64,000 nucleotides of DNA from Alnus glutinosa (taxonomy: Eukaryota > Streptophyta > Magnoliopsida > Fagales > Betulaceae): NCBI RefSeq assembly GCF_958979055.1, contig NC_084891.1, positions 697,001 to 761,000 of the forward strand. The letters are read 5' to 3'. The notes beneath the pieces were generated by a model. It saw only the letters and a program-made list of their open reading frames with translations. It was not told where the DNA came from and made no database searches. How positions within the stretch are numbered: position 1 is the first letter of the stretch; every line of letters starts with the position of its first letter. Both the position numbers and the translations under genes were made by a program. This document shows positions 1 to 11,329 of this stretch, piece by piece.

Positions 1-132
1 AAAACACTTTCACATCGGTTATAATTAAATTTATTTATTTAGTAATTACCGTAAATAAGTGTCATATATTGACATCGTTTAGCACACAATAGTTTCTCAA
101 ATGTTTTGTTTTCTTGATCTTTCGATGAGTAG

Positions 133-335
133 GTGCAATTCTACTGAGCGTCAATCCAACAATTGCGAGCGCAAGAACAATATGCCCACCATGCTTACCA
201 ATTAGTGCAGGTGCATATATGATCTGCCCATCTTCGAGCAGTAAGCAACTTAATCCACTCTGCAATTGCTGCTATGCTCCGAAAGGCTGCACCATTTACT
301 ATGCTTCTGGAACACCAATCTGCACTGCCACTTAA
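133..335 (+). CDS. Pin2-type proteinase inhibitor copy A, exon 2 only
   Basis: Exon 2 of a potato type II (Pin2, I20) serine proteinase inhibitor; exon 1 lies left of the window. It begins after the acceptor GATGAGTAG and reads in phase 1: AILLSVN completes the signal peptide, then comes the mature domain with CPPC, YMICPSSSS, CNCCYAPKGC and ICTAT before TAA. All eight family cysteines are present, but only two residues separate the first pair, where other copies have three or four. The family inhibits trypsin- or chymotrypsin-like enzymes of insects and microbes in secreted or vacuolar compartments. The flanking intron matches copy C closely, so A is its block-1 counterpart. The missing exon 1 means function cannot be judged. 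Confidence 0.82.
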
Positions 336-774
336 ATGGATCGATGGGATGCGATCTTGAACATGTTTGCTAGTACTCACATTTGGTTTGCAAAATAAAG
401 TTGTCTGTATGTTGTTATATAGAGACAATGAATTGTGTCGTATTATCGGCTTATTTGTATTTGTATTGCCTATATTGCATTTGTACCTCTACTGTCTACA
501 GTATCATGTCGTTTCATATATAGACCCTTTAGCGGTTTGGTATCTTGTACAATAAAGATTTTTAGCCTTTTGTACTATCATTGTGCGTGCGAATTGAGAT
601 CACTTTAATTCAATGGGTACGGTGTTCTTTTATTTATTTTGTATCTTTTTCTTAACTCAATTTCTCCTTTTATTTATTTTGTATCTTTTTGTTAACTCAA
701 TTTCTCTAACATTTCTCAAGTCTGTTGGTTGCTTTAATTGTTTAAGCACAATACTCTCCAACGAAGTTCTAACT

Positions 775-1075
775 ATATTAACACAAGTTGGGGTGTCATG
801 CATCCCTAATTACTAATGTGACATATCCAACTTATGTCTGGTGCATACAAATTATTAATGTTGCATCTCCAATTTACGTCCTATGCACACATGATACTGG
901 ATGCAAGTTATACTCTAACTTAAGGATTTGGTTTGTGTCATAAGCTTGTCCACACATGACTCAAGTTGAAGTTGCCATATGTCCTTAATTACTGATGTCA
1001 TACCCCCAACTTACGTTTTGCTCGCACGGGATACAAGTCGCAAGCCATACACCATCTCAAGCTTGCGGAGGTAGG
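775..1075. repeat. CACATGACACAAG-type degenerate tandem repeat, cluster 1
   Basis: Imperfect units of about 100-130 bp carry the words GTGCACACATGAC, AAGCCATACTCTAAC and an inverted pair of the form ACACAAGTTGG / CCAACTTGTGT. Similar clusters recur at 4,895, 7,020, 9,650, 13,765 and 22,050, mostly behind Pin2 copies. No coding potential is seen. Confidence 0.7.
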
Positions 1076-1631
1076 TGCCACATTGGTCGTTATGTCAGTT
1101 TGTAGAGGATTTTAGTAAAAGTTTAAATACCCTTAGCAACACTCCATACTGTATTCCAAAGCTGGCGATATCTTTGACTAGAGTGCCACTAACGGTACAA
1201 CAACTTCTTTACAAACTAACGTAATAATCTACGTGACATTTATCATATTAGCCACTAAAAATTGTATAGAGGTTATATAAAAACTGTAATACCCCATGCA
1301 TCTTCACTTCAACTAGAATTGATGACTTTTCGACCATATTTATTTCAAAAGATGAGTACATGCGCTAAAAAAAAAACTTTACTGGCAATATGTTTGGGGG
1401 CCTCAATCTGGTTATGATATTATATTCATTGGAACTTCCCTTTTGAAGTGAAAAAAATTAACTTTTTAATGTATATTACGTTGTAACTAAAATACCCTGG
1501 ACGCTATTATAATCATCGTCCCTAATAAGTTCCGAAATAGGATACTCTTTATTTTATAGTTAAAATTTTATTTTGTTGTATTTAATTGTATACATGGTAC
1601 CACGTTATTTAAAGATTTTATACGAGAAAAA

Positions 1632-2090
1632 CTTCAATTATCACCCATGATCTTTCAATACTTTTGCAATCATACTCATAAACTTTAAAAAGTATCAATT
1701 TAGAGTATCAATTTTTCAATTTTATTAATTCCCTTAGAATTTTTCATTAAATCCTAACAAAAAGGTGTCTAAATTCATAAAATGCCCCTCCATTTTTTTA
1801 GGAAAAAAAAAAAGAAAAAAAAATAGCAACGATTTAAGCGTTGGTCAGGATTTAAAGGAATTTGCGAAAGTACCCATGCCTGAATTTTTGAAACTTTTTT
1901 AATATATTTTTTTTAAAAAAAAAACAACAGAGGTATTTTAGAATTTTGATAGGATTTAACAGAAAATCTTAACCGAGTGTTGAAATTGAAAAAAATTGAA
2001 AGATTGATACTCCAAATTGAAACTTTTTAAAATTTAAGGATATGATTACAAAAATGATGAAAGATCAGATGTGGTAAGTGAAGTTTTATC
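1632..2090. mobile_element. Long-inverted-arm MITE (family 1)
   Basis: The left arm (AAACTTCAATTATCACCCAT) and the right arm (complement AAACTTCACTTACCAC) are inverted copies over more than 150 bp. They share TTTCAATTTT, CCTAACA and the poly-T/poly-A centre. The same family occurs whole in the intron of Pin2 H (30,005-30,480) and in part at 10,720, 28,165, 39,650 and 41,722. No clear target duplication was found here. Confidence 0.65.
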
Positions 2091-2479
2091 GTTTAAATGA
2101 TATGGCAACATATACGGCATTAATTCTTTAAATTCAATTTGAACCAAGGATTCAACCTTCTCCCTTTTTTTGTTTTTTGTTTTTTTGGGTATTAATTACT
2201 TGACCAAAGAGATTATTGAAACACACTCTTTACTAGCTAGTGATTAGCGGAAACTCTATTCCGTAAAATTGTAGAAAAATTTCTCTGGTAAGCTTCGATC
2301 GAGTGGATTTTCTCATCTTAGGAAGGCCTTGTTTGCTGGTCGACTCGGGGAGGCTTTCTTCAATTCACACGCCTTTGCTAACAAAACCTTTGTATCATTA
2401 AGGAGGCAGATTTTGCTGTGGTTGTTTGTTGCAAAACTAATTTCCTTGGAATGTTAATTTTATAGATTTAATGGTGTAC

Positions 2480-2935
2480 ATAGATAAAATAATATTAGAA
2501 ACTATATTTTTTATTTGACAATGTGGTATTGAAAATCAGCCCCAGTATTTGAAAGAAAACATAAACCTAAAAGAAATTAAAAATAAAGAGCGGAATAATA
2601 AAATAGAGATGAAAAATTTTATGTAGTTCGGTCTATGACCTACGTCTACATGATAAAACTAAAATAGTTACATTATACTCTTATTGCTAGATCGATGAGT
2701 ATATAATACAAAATGCTCTATTTATAGAGCTTACACATGAAATATTATCCTAATCAAATCCCTTAATTTAAATTGATTTAATATAATCAAATCCCTAAAT
2801 TCAAGGTAATTAATCTAATATTTATTAAATGCAATACAATTATCATCGAATCTCTAACTTCAGGGTAATCTAAAAATACTTTAAATATATAGAAAATAAT
2901 TTAAGGGGCTAAATAATATTTAACCCAAATAAAAA
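2480..2935. repeat. LTR-like remnant, block 1 copy
   Basis: It contains a stretch like ATGTAGTTCGGTCTATGACC and a CTATTTATAGAGC run, which resemble parts of plant Ty1/copia LTRs. A copy lies at 11,330-11,790. No coding part is attached. It is treated as a fossil fragment, and the family assignment is tentative. Confidence 0.35.
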
Positions 2936-3502
2936 CTTAACTATAAATTTAGTTACTCTCAGTTTCAAGTGAAATAGAGATGATCATATTCACACAACAT
3001 CACCCTTTTTAGGTGCATATTGATTTTACTTGTAACATTAATTTTAGACAAATTGCAAACTAAAATCGAAGTCTTCTCAATTGCAACACATCATCCAAAA
3101 TTGACGAGGATCTGCATAATTAGCACTTTGAATTTGCATTTTATAAAAATCATTCCGCCATTGTTAGAGAAGCAAAAGAAATGGATGAGGAAAAGGATAA
3201 TAAGACAAATAAAGCATATTAACATCTAGACTCTTAGAGAAGCAAAAGAACCAGAAAAGTGATGATTAGCTGTTTGAAAATTATAATCCTTAATCACATA
3301 AATAGACTAACTAACAAGCATATCAAATGAAATAGTACTCCAATCCGATTTCAATGAAAAAAAGCATTTGCTTTTAAGTTGGAAATTATTATATGAGCTA
3401 AAGAGGAACTTAATTGGTTAGATTCCGTCATTGTTGGCTTTTAAAATTTTGACAGCATGTAGCTAGCCATAATTAATTAGCGTTCAAATGCATCTTGTAA
3501 AG

Positions 3503-3590
3503 TTGACTTTGGTGCATGCAACCCATGTATATGATGATTCCATACCTGATGTTTCAACTCCTAAGAGTTGAATATACCAACTTCTTCTAT

Positions 3591-3628
<38 letters not shown>

Positions 3629-3648
3629 TCTTAGGAGTACTATAAATA
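3503..3648 (+). promoter_or_regulatory. Promoter region of Pin2 copy B
   Basis: A TATAAATA box at 3,641 lies 43 bp before the ATG. About 130 bp further up is TTGACTTTGGTGCATGCA, present at nearly the same place before every Pin2 copy that keeps its promoter. TTGAC is a W-box core (WRKY) and GCATGC an RY core (B3 factors). Either use is inference. A poly-A tract of about 30 lies between element and TATA box. Confidence 0.65.
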
Positions 3649-3683
3649 TGAAACGTTAACACTTCAAAATTCATAGTGGAAAT

Positions 3684-4266
3684 ATGGCTTCAAGAAACAA
3701 AGTTGGTGTAATTTATCTTGTCATTTTGTGCAGTAAGCTCCTACTCTTCAATTTATGTCATCTCGATTTATCTCCTATTTTCTTTGTATAGCTTATACTT
3801 TTTTCTCGGTTGATTTTTACGTTTGATAATCTAGTGTCCATATATAGATAACATAACAATGGCAAGATTGATGTATAATGAATGCATGATATTCAACACA
3901 TGCCTATGGAATCTATAATGCATGCATGATATCACACTCCACATATCGAGTGCAAACTTTTGCATGCAAAAAATTTCTAAGAAAATGTTGGCGTATTATA
4001 ATTTTTACTACAACTCTTTACAAACTGATTTGTTAGTCCACGTGGCATTTTGATGAGTAGGTGTAATTCTACTAAACGTCAATCTAACAATTGTGAGCGC
4101 AAGAACAATATGCCCACTTTATCCATGCATGGCAAGTACAAGTGGGTATATGATCTGCCCATCTTCAGGCAATACGCAACTTAATCCACCCTGCAATTGC
4201 TGCTATGCTTCGAAGGGCTGCACTATTTACTATGCTTCTGGAACTTCAATGTGTACTGCTACTTGA
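3684..4266 (+). CDS. Pin2-type proteinase inhibitor copy B (2 exons)
   Basis: Exon 1 is 3,684-3,732 and exon 2 is 4,061-4,266, with a 328-bp GT-AG phase-1 intron. The product is 84 residues. Residues 1-29 form a signal peptide (MASRNKVGVIYLVILC, then SVILLNVN, ending near VSA). The mature domain has the eight-cysteine Pin2 pattern: CPLYPC, YMICPSSG, CNCCYASKGC, YYASGTSMC. The intron inside the signal peptide is typical of Pin2 genes. Four residues (PLYP) lie between the first two cysteines, one more than in solanaceous members, so the inhibited protease cannot be read from the sequence. It is probably secreted and defensive. Closest copies here are D and E. Confidence 0.88.
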
Positions 4267-4639
4267 AAGGATTGATGGACATGCGATGTTAAACATGTTT
4301 GCTAGTACTCAAATTTGGTTTTGCAAAATAAAGTTGTCTTTGTGTTGTTACATAGAGACAATGAATTGTATTGTCTTATTATCCTATTTGTATTTGTATT
4401 TCTATTGCCTACATTGCATTTGTACCTCTACAGTATCATGTCGTTTCATATATAGACCTTATTGTACGCTATCACTATGTGTGCGATCACTTTAATTCAA
4501 TGAGTGTTCTTTTTGTTATCTCAATTTCTCTAACATTTCCCTTGTCTGTTGGATACTTTAACAAAAACTCTGGCTCAAGATTGTTTAAGCACAGTACTCT
4601 CCAACGAAGTTCTAACTTTATGAAATATGACACATATAT

Positions 4640-4850
4640 ATTATAGTAAGATATTAATTAAATAATTAAATTCACAATTTTTCATCAGTTTATGCGTTAA
4701 GAAAAAGTGGTAATTTAATATGGTATCCTAATAAAAGTTTTGAGTTTAAATCTTGTCACCGTGATTCTCCTCTTATTTAAATTAAAATCTCACGCGTTAA
4801 TTTAACAATTAAAAACTTGAGTATGAAACATGAAACTTGTTAGAACTTAG
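4640..4850. repeat. Dispersed AT-rich repeat (TTTAATATGGTATC family)
   Basis: Carries ATTAATTAAATAATTAAATT, a CATCAGTTTA word, TTTAATATGGTATC and TTTTGAGTTTAAATC. Copies lie behind most Pin2 genes (13,520; 19,370; 24,790; 31,300; 33,340; 42,940) and at 57,800 and 59,450. The class is not certain; it could be an LTR or SINE-like remnant. Confidence 0.5.
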
Positions 4851-4894
4851 AAATTCAGCAGTTTGGAAATATGAAAGAGTTGCAAATTCTTTGT

Positions 4895-5185
4895 CATACA
4901 TATGACACAAGTTGAAGGTATCTTGAGTTCTGAATTACCAATATGATACTCTCAGCTTTCGTCTTATGCGCACACGACACATGACACAAGCCATACTCTA
5001 ACTATAAGGTTTTAGTTTGTGACATGCGCCCTTGCACGCAAAACACAACCTGGGGTGCCGCACGTCCCAATTACTGTTGTGGTACCCCTATGCGTACAAG
5101 ACACAGGGTGCAAGCCATACTCTAACTCAAGACATTAATTTGTGTCATGTACTTGTGTACATAGGACATAAGTCGAGATGCCATG
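4895..5185. repeat. CACATGACACAAG-type tandem repeat, cluster 2
   Basis: Same degenerate family as at 775-1,075, with the words GACACAAGCCATACTCTAAC and TTGTGTCATG. It matches 13,765-14,070 in block 2. Confidence 0.65.
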
Positions 5186-5317
5186 AGTAGGGGTGTAAAC
5201 GAACACGTACGCTGCTGGTCTAGGGGAGGCTTTCTTCACCCGCCTTTGTAGACTTTGTTACACGTATAGCTAACAAAAACTTTGTATCACTAAGGAGACA
5301 GATTTTGCTATGGTTTA

Positions 5318-6270
5318 TTATTATTATTATTATTATTAAAAAATGATTAAGGAAATGATTACAAAAGAGGATCCTTCCCACTCCTCATCCGAAAGGAAAA
5401 AGGAGTGGACAATCTTATAAACAGAAAGGGGGTCGGCTCTCCTACAATAGACCCAAAACAAACTAAAACAGTGATAAAATAATTACAAATGATAGGAAAT
5501 GGGTCAAACAAGTGACTCGGTCCTCTCAAGAGGCCGCTCAAGACGGTCATAGAAGCAAAAAGGGCATAGATTCAAGTGAACCTATCTGAACCCCCACTTG
5601 GGAACAACAACAACCATCGGAAGTAGGCTGAAGTGGTAGAAGCACTGTTAGAGTCCAAATTAAAGATCGTAGAAGGGAGAAGCACCAACGCAAATTCAAT
5701 TACAAAAGTCTTCACATACATAGAAATCAAACCCGTGAAAATTAGGTAGACAATAACCCATAACACAAAAAGAGTAGCAAAAAACAAATAAAGCTGCGAA
5801 AATATACCACAAGAAATACAACAGGAAAGCAAGAAAAAAAAAAACAGTAACAGTCAGGACACGGACGTTGGAGAACCCTAATCGGCACGTGGGATCCACA
5901 CGCTGGCACGTGGTGGTTGGATCAGGGTGTAGAGGGTGGCATTGGGAAGCTGGGTGGCCAGAGAGCATTGTGGATAGGCGCGTGTAGGGGTGAAACTGAC
6001 AGAAGATAGTAGATCTAGTTTTTTCAAAACAAGATCTAAAAATCCAACCAATTTCAGGACGGAGGCGAGAGGCGCAACACAGCGGTGAACAAACAAAAGC
6101 GGTACGAATGCTGAGCAGAGAGTATGAAGAAGGCCGAAGCTCTTAGTTTGGTTGGAAAGCACACCAAAAAACACTGGAAAAAACAACAAAAGCAGGAAAA
6201 AAGAAACAGAGAAGAGTGATGAGAATGGAAAAAGATTCCATATCTCCTCCTCGGAGAAACCTCACAAAGG
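5318..6270 (-). mobile_element. Minus-strand retroposon, block 1 copy
   Basis: This matches 14,198-15,105. Its 3' end is at the left: an (ATT)n tract followed by ...GTTACAAAAG on the plus strand. The opposite end, near 6,270, has lost similarity to the block-2 copy, so the right target duplication is missing. Short minus-strand reading frames in it overlap one another and are not supported as genes. The insertion predates the block duplication. I take it as a LINE-derived or SINE-like element. Confidence 0.5.
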
Positions 6271-6739
6271 AATTGCACACTTCACCTCGCCGATGGGCCT
6301 TGGGTCTCTTGTAAATAAATTCATAATTGAATTGAAGGATTGGAGGGTCATGAGGGGACGATTCTAGTTATCCTTTTTGCAATTTCATGTTTGGAATTGC
6401 ACTTGTGTTGACTAGTTATGATGTGATCTATTTTATAATTGATGGCTATAGAATAAAAATATTAGATTTTATTGACTATATATGTTCTTTTTAATATGGT
6501 AATTACCAATAAATAAATCCCTCAATGACTTATCAAAGCTTTTAGAGGGTCTGTGTGTGAGTGAAAGTGAGCTAGGCATTTTTATGTTTAAAGATATAAA
6601 AAAAAATTATTATTTTTTTTAAAAAAAATGATTTTTTTTTTTTTTTTTTTTTTTTTAATGTTTAAGTTTGGGCACCCTTAGTTTTTTTTTTCTATGTATT
6701 TTTGTTTTTATTTTTTAGTTTTAGTTTTCTTTTTAAAAT

Positions 6740-6912
6740 AAAATTAATTTTATTTTATTAAGGGTATTTTCGTCATTAGGGGGGACATTGACATTTTTTT
6801 TTTTTTTTTTAATAATTTGGGGGGATATTGTCCAAATTGAAAATTTATAGAGAACATTGTCAATTGGATGGTAGTTTGAGGAAAATATACAGACTTAACC
6901 CTTATTTTTATT
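6740..6912. mobile_element. Half MITE (family 2 right arm)
   Basis: The run from GGGTATTTTCGTCATTAG to ACTTAACCCTTA matches the right arm of the element at 35,190-35,690. No left arm is recognisable before it; poly-T and poly-A runs fill 6,590-6,740. Confidence 0.5.
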
Positions 6913-7019
6913 TTGTTGTCCGCATTGATCCCTCGAGATCCCAAAAAAGAAGTCACGGATGTTATAAGTTGTGTGCGTGAGCATATAGACATTCAAGGCT
7001 TTGGTATGTCTATTGTGTT

Positions 7020-7345
7020 TGTGTACATGTAAATGACACAAGTTGAAGGTATTACGCGTTCTTAATTACTAATATGGTACTCTCAGCTTGCGTCTTGTGC
7101 ACACATGACACATGTCACAAGCCATACTCTAACTTTAAGGTTTCAGTTTGTGTCATGCACCCTTGCACACAGAACACAAGCTGGGGTGTCGACATGTCGA
7201 GCATCCCTAATTACTGATGTGGTACCCCCAGCTTGTGTTCTGTGCATACAAGACACAAGGTGCAAGCCATACTCTAATTCAAGATTTTAGTTTGTGTCCT
7301 GTACCTGTGTATATAGGATATAAACTAAGAAGCCATGAGTACAGG
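7020..7345. repeat. CACATGACACAAG-type tandem repeat, cluster 3
   Basis: Contains a clear inverted pair, ACACAAGCTGGGG and CCCCAGCTTGTGT, about 50 bp apart, so each unit could fold back. Same family as clusters 1, 2 and 4-6. Confidence 0.65.
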
Positions 7346-7476
7346 TGTAAACGAACATGAATGCTGCTGGTCTATACTCATATACATTATCACATTATTT
7401 AAAATTTTAAATTACATGTAACATCATATTTAAAAGATATGGCACATGTACTCAGCCAAATGCAATAAAATAAAAA

Positions 7477-7939
7477 GGGTTAAATATACTTTAGCACTAT
7501 CAACTAACAACAATTTTTTATAAAGCACTACGAACTAACAAGTGTCATGTTTTGGCCTTTTAAACTACCAATTTGTTGCAACTTAGCCCCATCCGTTAGT
7601 CTTGACCGTTATGTTGGATGAAAAATCAAATTTGACCAAAATGTTCCAAAAATACCATTATTTTGATCATTGAAAAACTAAAATTACCCTTTGTCTTTTT
7701 TTTTACTAACAAAGAAATAAAAAAGGGCAATTTTGGTTTTTCAATAGTCAAAATAAGTGTGTATTTTCAAAAAAATTTGGTCAAATTTGATTTTTCATCC
7801 AACATAACGGTTAAAACTAATAGAATGGGCTAAATAATAACAGATTGAAAGTGTGAAGGGCCAAATCATGACATTTGTCAGTTCATGGTGCTTCATAAAA
7901 AATGACTGATGGTTTAATAGACTAAATAATATTTAACCC
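7477..7939. mobile_element. MULE-type MITE with long inverted arms (family 3)
   Basis: It starts GGGTTAAATATACTTTAG and ends with TAAATAATATTTAACCC. The arms are inverted copies, including TTTTTCATCCAACATAACGG. The flanks are AAATAAAAA and AAATAAAGA, a 9-bp duplication with one difference, as in Mutator-like elements. At the matching place after the CACTA element (17,700) the insertion is absent. A partner lies at 63,003-63,475. Confidence 0.75.
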
Positions 7940-8360
7940 AAATAAAGACTTAACTATAAAATACTTACTCTTAATTTCATGTGAAATAGAGATAATCATA
8001 TTCATACAATGTTACCCTAATTTCAACTGCACAAGCGCCTTGAGAATGCATTTTATAAAAATCATTCGATTAATCTTGAACAATCTGGATAAAATAGAAA
8101 ACTAAAGAGAAAATAAAAATGGACGAGGAAAAGGATAATAAGACAAATAAAGCATATTAACATCTAGACACTTGGAGAAGCAAAAGAACCAGAAAAGTGA
8201 TTAGCTGTGTTTGAAAATTATAATTCTTAATTATATAATTAAATGGACTAACTAACAAGTATATCAAATGAAATAGTACTCCAATCCGATTTCAATGAAA
8301 AAGAGCATTTGTTTTTAATATTCATCCATTGTTGCCTTCTAAAATATGCATATTGTAAAG

Positions 8361-8487
8361 TTGACTTTGGTGCATGCAAACCATGTATATCATCATTCCA
8401 TACCTGATGTGACAACTCCTAAAAGTTGAATATACCAACTTCATTTAATAATAATAAAAAAAAAAAATCGAAGGATTACTATAAATA
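8361..8487 (+). promoter_or_regulatory. Promoter region of Pin2 copy C
   Basis: TTGACTTTGGTGCATGCA starts at 8,361 and TATAAATA is at 8,480, 43 bp before the ATG at 8,523. The layout matches the other copies. Confidence 0.6.
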
Positions 8488-8522
8488 TGAAACAGTAATG
8501 CCTTAAAATTTATAGAGGAAAT

Positions 8523-9261
8523 ATGGCTTCCAGAAACAAAGTTGGTGTAATGTATCTTCTCATTTGGTGTAATAAGCTCCTACTCCTCTTCAATTATTGT
8601 CATCTCGATTTATCTTTTCTTTTCTTTGTTTAGCTTATACTTTCTTTATCTCAATTGATTTTTATTTTTGATAATTGAGTGTCCATAGATAACATACATA
8701 ACAATGAGAAGATCGATGTATAATGCATGCATGATATTCAACACACACCTATGGATGTATCTTGGAAAATGTTTGGTGTACTGTAACTTTCTTACAATTT
8801 CTTATGAATTGATGTGATAGCAACCCACGTGACACCTCCACGTCAGACATAATTAAATTTAATTGTTTGGTGGCTAACGTGATAAGTGTCATGTAAACTT
8901 ACAAACTGACTTCGCAGTTCACGTGCAAAACATTTTCACATCAATCACAATCAAATTTAATTATTTAGTAGTTAACGTAGTAAGTGTCATATATTGACTT
9001 TGTTTAGCATACAGTAGTTTCTCAAATGTCTTGTTGTCTTGATTGTTTTGATGAGTAGGTGCAATTTTACTGAGCGTCAATCCAACAACTGTGAGCACAA
9101 AAACAACATGCCCACCATGCTATCCATATAGTGTAGGTGCGTATATGACCTGCCCATCTTCGGGCAGTAAGCAACTTAATCCGCTCTGCAATTGCTGCTA
9201 TGCTCCGAAAGGCTGCACCATTTACTTTGCTTCTGGAACACCAATCTGTACTGCCACTTAA
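8523..9261 (+). CDS. Pin2-type proteinase inhibitor copy C (altered splice donor)
   Basis: Exon 1 starts at 8,523 (MASRNKVGVMYLLIW) and exon 2 is 9,059-9,261. At the donor used by its sisters (A|GTAAG) this copy reads A|ATAAG, so the GT is lost. A GTAATA 3 nt upstream (8,569) keeps phase 1 and would give an 82-residue product with exon 1 ending at 8,568. Exon 2 codes AILLSVNPTTVS, then a complete eight-cysteine domain: CPPC, AYMTCPSSG, CNCCYAPKGC, YFASGTPIC, ending in TAA. It is the block-2 partner of copy A, with the same two-residue spacing between the first cysteines. Whether the shifted donor is used cannot be told from sequence. Confidence 0.72.
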
Positions 9262-9649
9262 AGGGATCAATGGGATGCGATGTTGAAATTGTTTGCTAGT
9301 ACTCACATTTGGTTTACAAAATAAATGTTGTTATATAGATACAATGAATTGTCTCGTATTATCAGCCTATTTGCATTTGTATTGCCTATATTGCATTTGT
9401 ACCTCTATTGTCTACAGTATAATGTCGTTTCATATATAGACCCTTTAGCGGTTTGGTATCTTGTACGATAACGATTTGTAGCCTTTTGTACTCTATCTCT
9501 ATGTGTACGAATTGCGATCACTTTAATTCAATGGGTGTTCTTTTATTTATTTTGTATCTTTTTGTTAACTCAATTTCTCTAACATTTCTCTAGTCTATTG
9601 GATACTTTAATTGTTTAAGCGCAATACTCTCCAACAAAATTTTAACTAT

Positions 9650-9955
9650 ATGAACACAAGCTGGGGTGTCATGCATCCCTAATTACTGATGTGACATCCC
9701 CAGCTTACGTCTGATGTGTACAAATTACTGATGTTGCATCTCCAATTTACGTCCTACGCGCACATAATACAAGATGCAAGTCATACTCTAACTTAAGGAT
9801 TTGGTTTGTGTCATAAGTTTGTGCACACATGACTCAAGTTGGAGGTGCCATGTGTCCTCAATTAGTGATGTACGTCACACCCCAACTTACGTTCTGCTTG
9901 CGCGGGATACAAGACGCAAGCCATACACCATCTTAAGCTTGCTGAGGTAGGTGCC
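9650..9955. repeat. CACATGACACAAG-type tandem repeat, cluster 4
   Basis: Block-2 counterpart of 775-1,075, with the same unit words and order. Confidence 0.65.
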
Positions 9956-10294
9956 ACAATATTGGTCGTTATGTTAGTTTGTAGAGGATTTTAGTAAAAA
10001 TTGAAATACCCTTAGCAACATAACACTCCATAGTCCATACTGTATTCCAAAGCTAGTGATATCTTTGATTAGAGTGCCGCTAATGGTACTACAACTTCTT
10101 TACAAATTGGCGTAGTAATCTTCGTGCCATTTATCATGTTAGCCACTAAAAATCATAAAGGAGTTGTATAAAAACTGTAATATCCTGTGCATGTTCACTT
10201 CAACTAGAATTGATGATTTTTCCACCATATTTATTCCAAAAGATGAGTACACTAAAAAAAGCTTTACTGCCAATATGTTTGGGGGCCTCGATTT

Positions 10295-10470
10295 GAGTAA
10301 TTCTATATGTCATACCCATGTCCTTCTTGTATTCCTCTAAAAATGATATGACTTTTAAAATCACCATTGAGCTTGTGATTGATCAAATGATAATTTTAAA
10401 AGCCACCTTAGTTTTAGAGGGACACAAGAGGGACACAAGAGGGACATGGGTATGACATCTAGAATTACTC
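10295..10470. mobile_element. hAT-type MITE
   Basis: Inverted ends GAGTAATTCTATATGTCATA and complement GAGTAATTCTAGATGTCATA. Flanks CCTCGATTT and CCTCAATCT look like an 8-9 bp target duplication. Block 1 has the uninterrupted site near 1,398, so this insertion came after the duplication. A relative is at 35,944-36,125. Confidence 0.8.
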
Positions 10471-10719
10471 CCTCAATCTGGTTACGATATTTTATTCATT
10501 GGAATTTCACTCAAATCAGTCCCTCACAATAACACCATTCGTTTTGAAGTGAAAAAAAATTAACTTTTTAATGTATTTATGTTGTAACCAAAATACCCTA
10601 GACGCTATTATAATCATCGTCCCTAATAAGTTTCGGAATTGGATACTCTCTATTTTATAGTTAAAATTTTATTTTGTTGCATTTAATAGTGTACATAGTA
10701 CCACATCATTTAAAGATTT

Positions 10720-10812
10720 TAAACGAGGAAAACTTCACTTATAACCGCTGATCTTTCATTACTTTTGCAATCATACCTATAAACTTTCAAAAGTGTCAAT
10801 TTAGAGCTATAT
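10720..10812. mobile_element. Remnant of family 1 MITE
   Basis: Only the left arm (GAGGAAAACTTCACTTATAA onwards) remains of the element seen whole at 1,632-2,090 in block 1. The centre and right arm are deleted. Confidence 0.6.
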
Positions 10813-10820
10813 GGCAACAT

Positions 10821-10966
10821 AGGAAAATGATAAAACTACAATCCCATCACAACTTCCTCACAACCCCCACTCACAATGATGTGGGGCCCATGTGTGTGGG
10901 CCCCACACCATTGTGAGTGGGGTTGTGAGGGAGTTGTGCAAAAGAGTTGTGAGCCAATCATGTCCC
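10821..10966. mobile_element. Snap-back hairpin element, hAT-like
   Basis: Arms of about 42 bp (CACAACTTCCTCACAACCCC and onwards at 10,848-10,890; inverted at 10,897-10,938) are nearly perfect inverted copies around a 6-bp loop. GGCAACAT stands on both sides of 10,821-10,966, an 8-bp duplication as made by hAT transposases. Block 1 has a single GGCAACAT at the matching place (about 2,102). Confidence 0.72.
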
Positions 10967-11221
10967 GGCAACATATATGTAGGGCATTAATCTTTAAATT
11001 CAATTCAAACCATGAAATCAACCTTCTCCCTTTTTTAGTTTTTTATTATTTATTTTTATTTTTTGGTATTACTTGACCAAAGAGATTATTGAAACACACT
11101 CTTTACTAATGATTAGCGGAAACTCTATTCCGTTAAATTGTAGGAAAATTTCTCTGGTAAGCTTCGAATGGACTTTCTTGATCGTCTTGGGAAGGCCTTG
11201 TCGATCTATTGGTCTCAGGGA

Positions 11222-11225
11222 GGCT

Positions 11226-11319
<94 letters not shown>
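11222..11319. repeat. (TA)n microsatellite
   Basis: Nearly pure TA for about 98 bp. Block 1 has no such tract at the matching place (about 2,350-2,480). Confidence 0.95.
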
Positions 11320-11323
<4 letters not shown>

Positions 11324-11329
11324 ATATTA

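Larger units (their letters stand above)
1..6270 (+). repeat. Segmental duplication block 1 (Pin2 A-B)
   Basis: This stretch lines up, in the same order and orientation, with 8,930-15,050. The matching parts are the end of the Pin2 A/C intron, exon 2, a CACATGACACAAG-type repeat cluster, a long-armed MITE, an LTR-like remnant, the Pin2 B/D promoter and gene, a second repeat cluster and a minus-strand retroposon. Identity is high by eye, roughly nine bases in ten, with indels from microsatellites and later transposons. The pattern fits tandem duplication by unequal crossing over in a gene array. Confidence 0.85.

Noticed and set aside
195-428. Minus-strand frame across Pin2 copy A (and a like one at 9,067-9,306)
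   Set aside because: Antisense shadow of exon 2.
4205-4646. Plus-strand frames downstream of and overlapping Pin2 B (also 13,151-13,538 and 19,071-19,368)
   Set aside because: Shifted-frame and 3' UTR translations that recur because the UTR was duplicated; no domain.
5359-6367. Several minus-strand frames and one plus-strand frame of 60-103 codons
   Set aside because: They overlap within a retroposon, have no domains, and are not conserved in frame in the block-2 copy.
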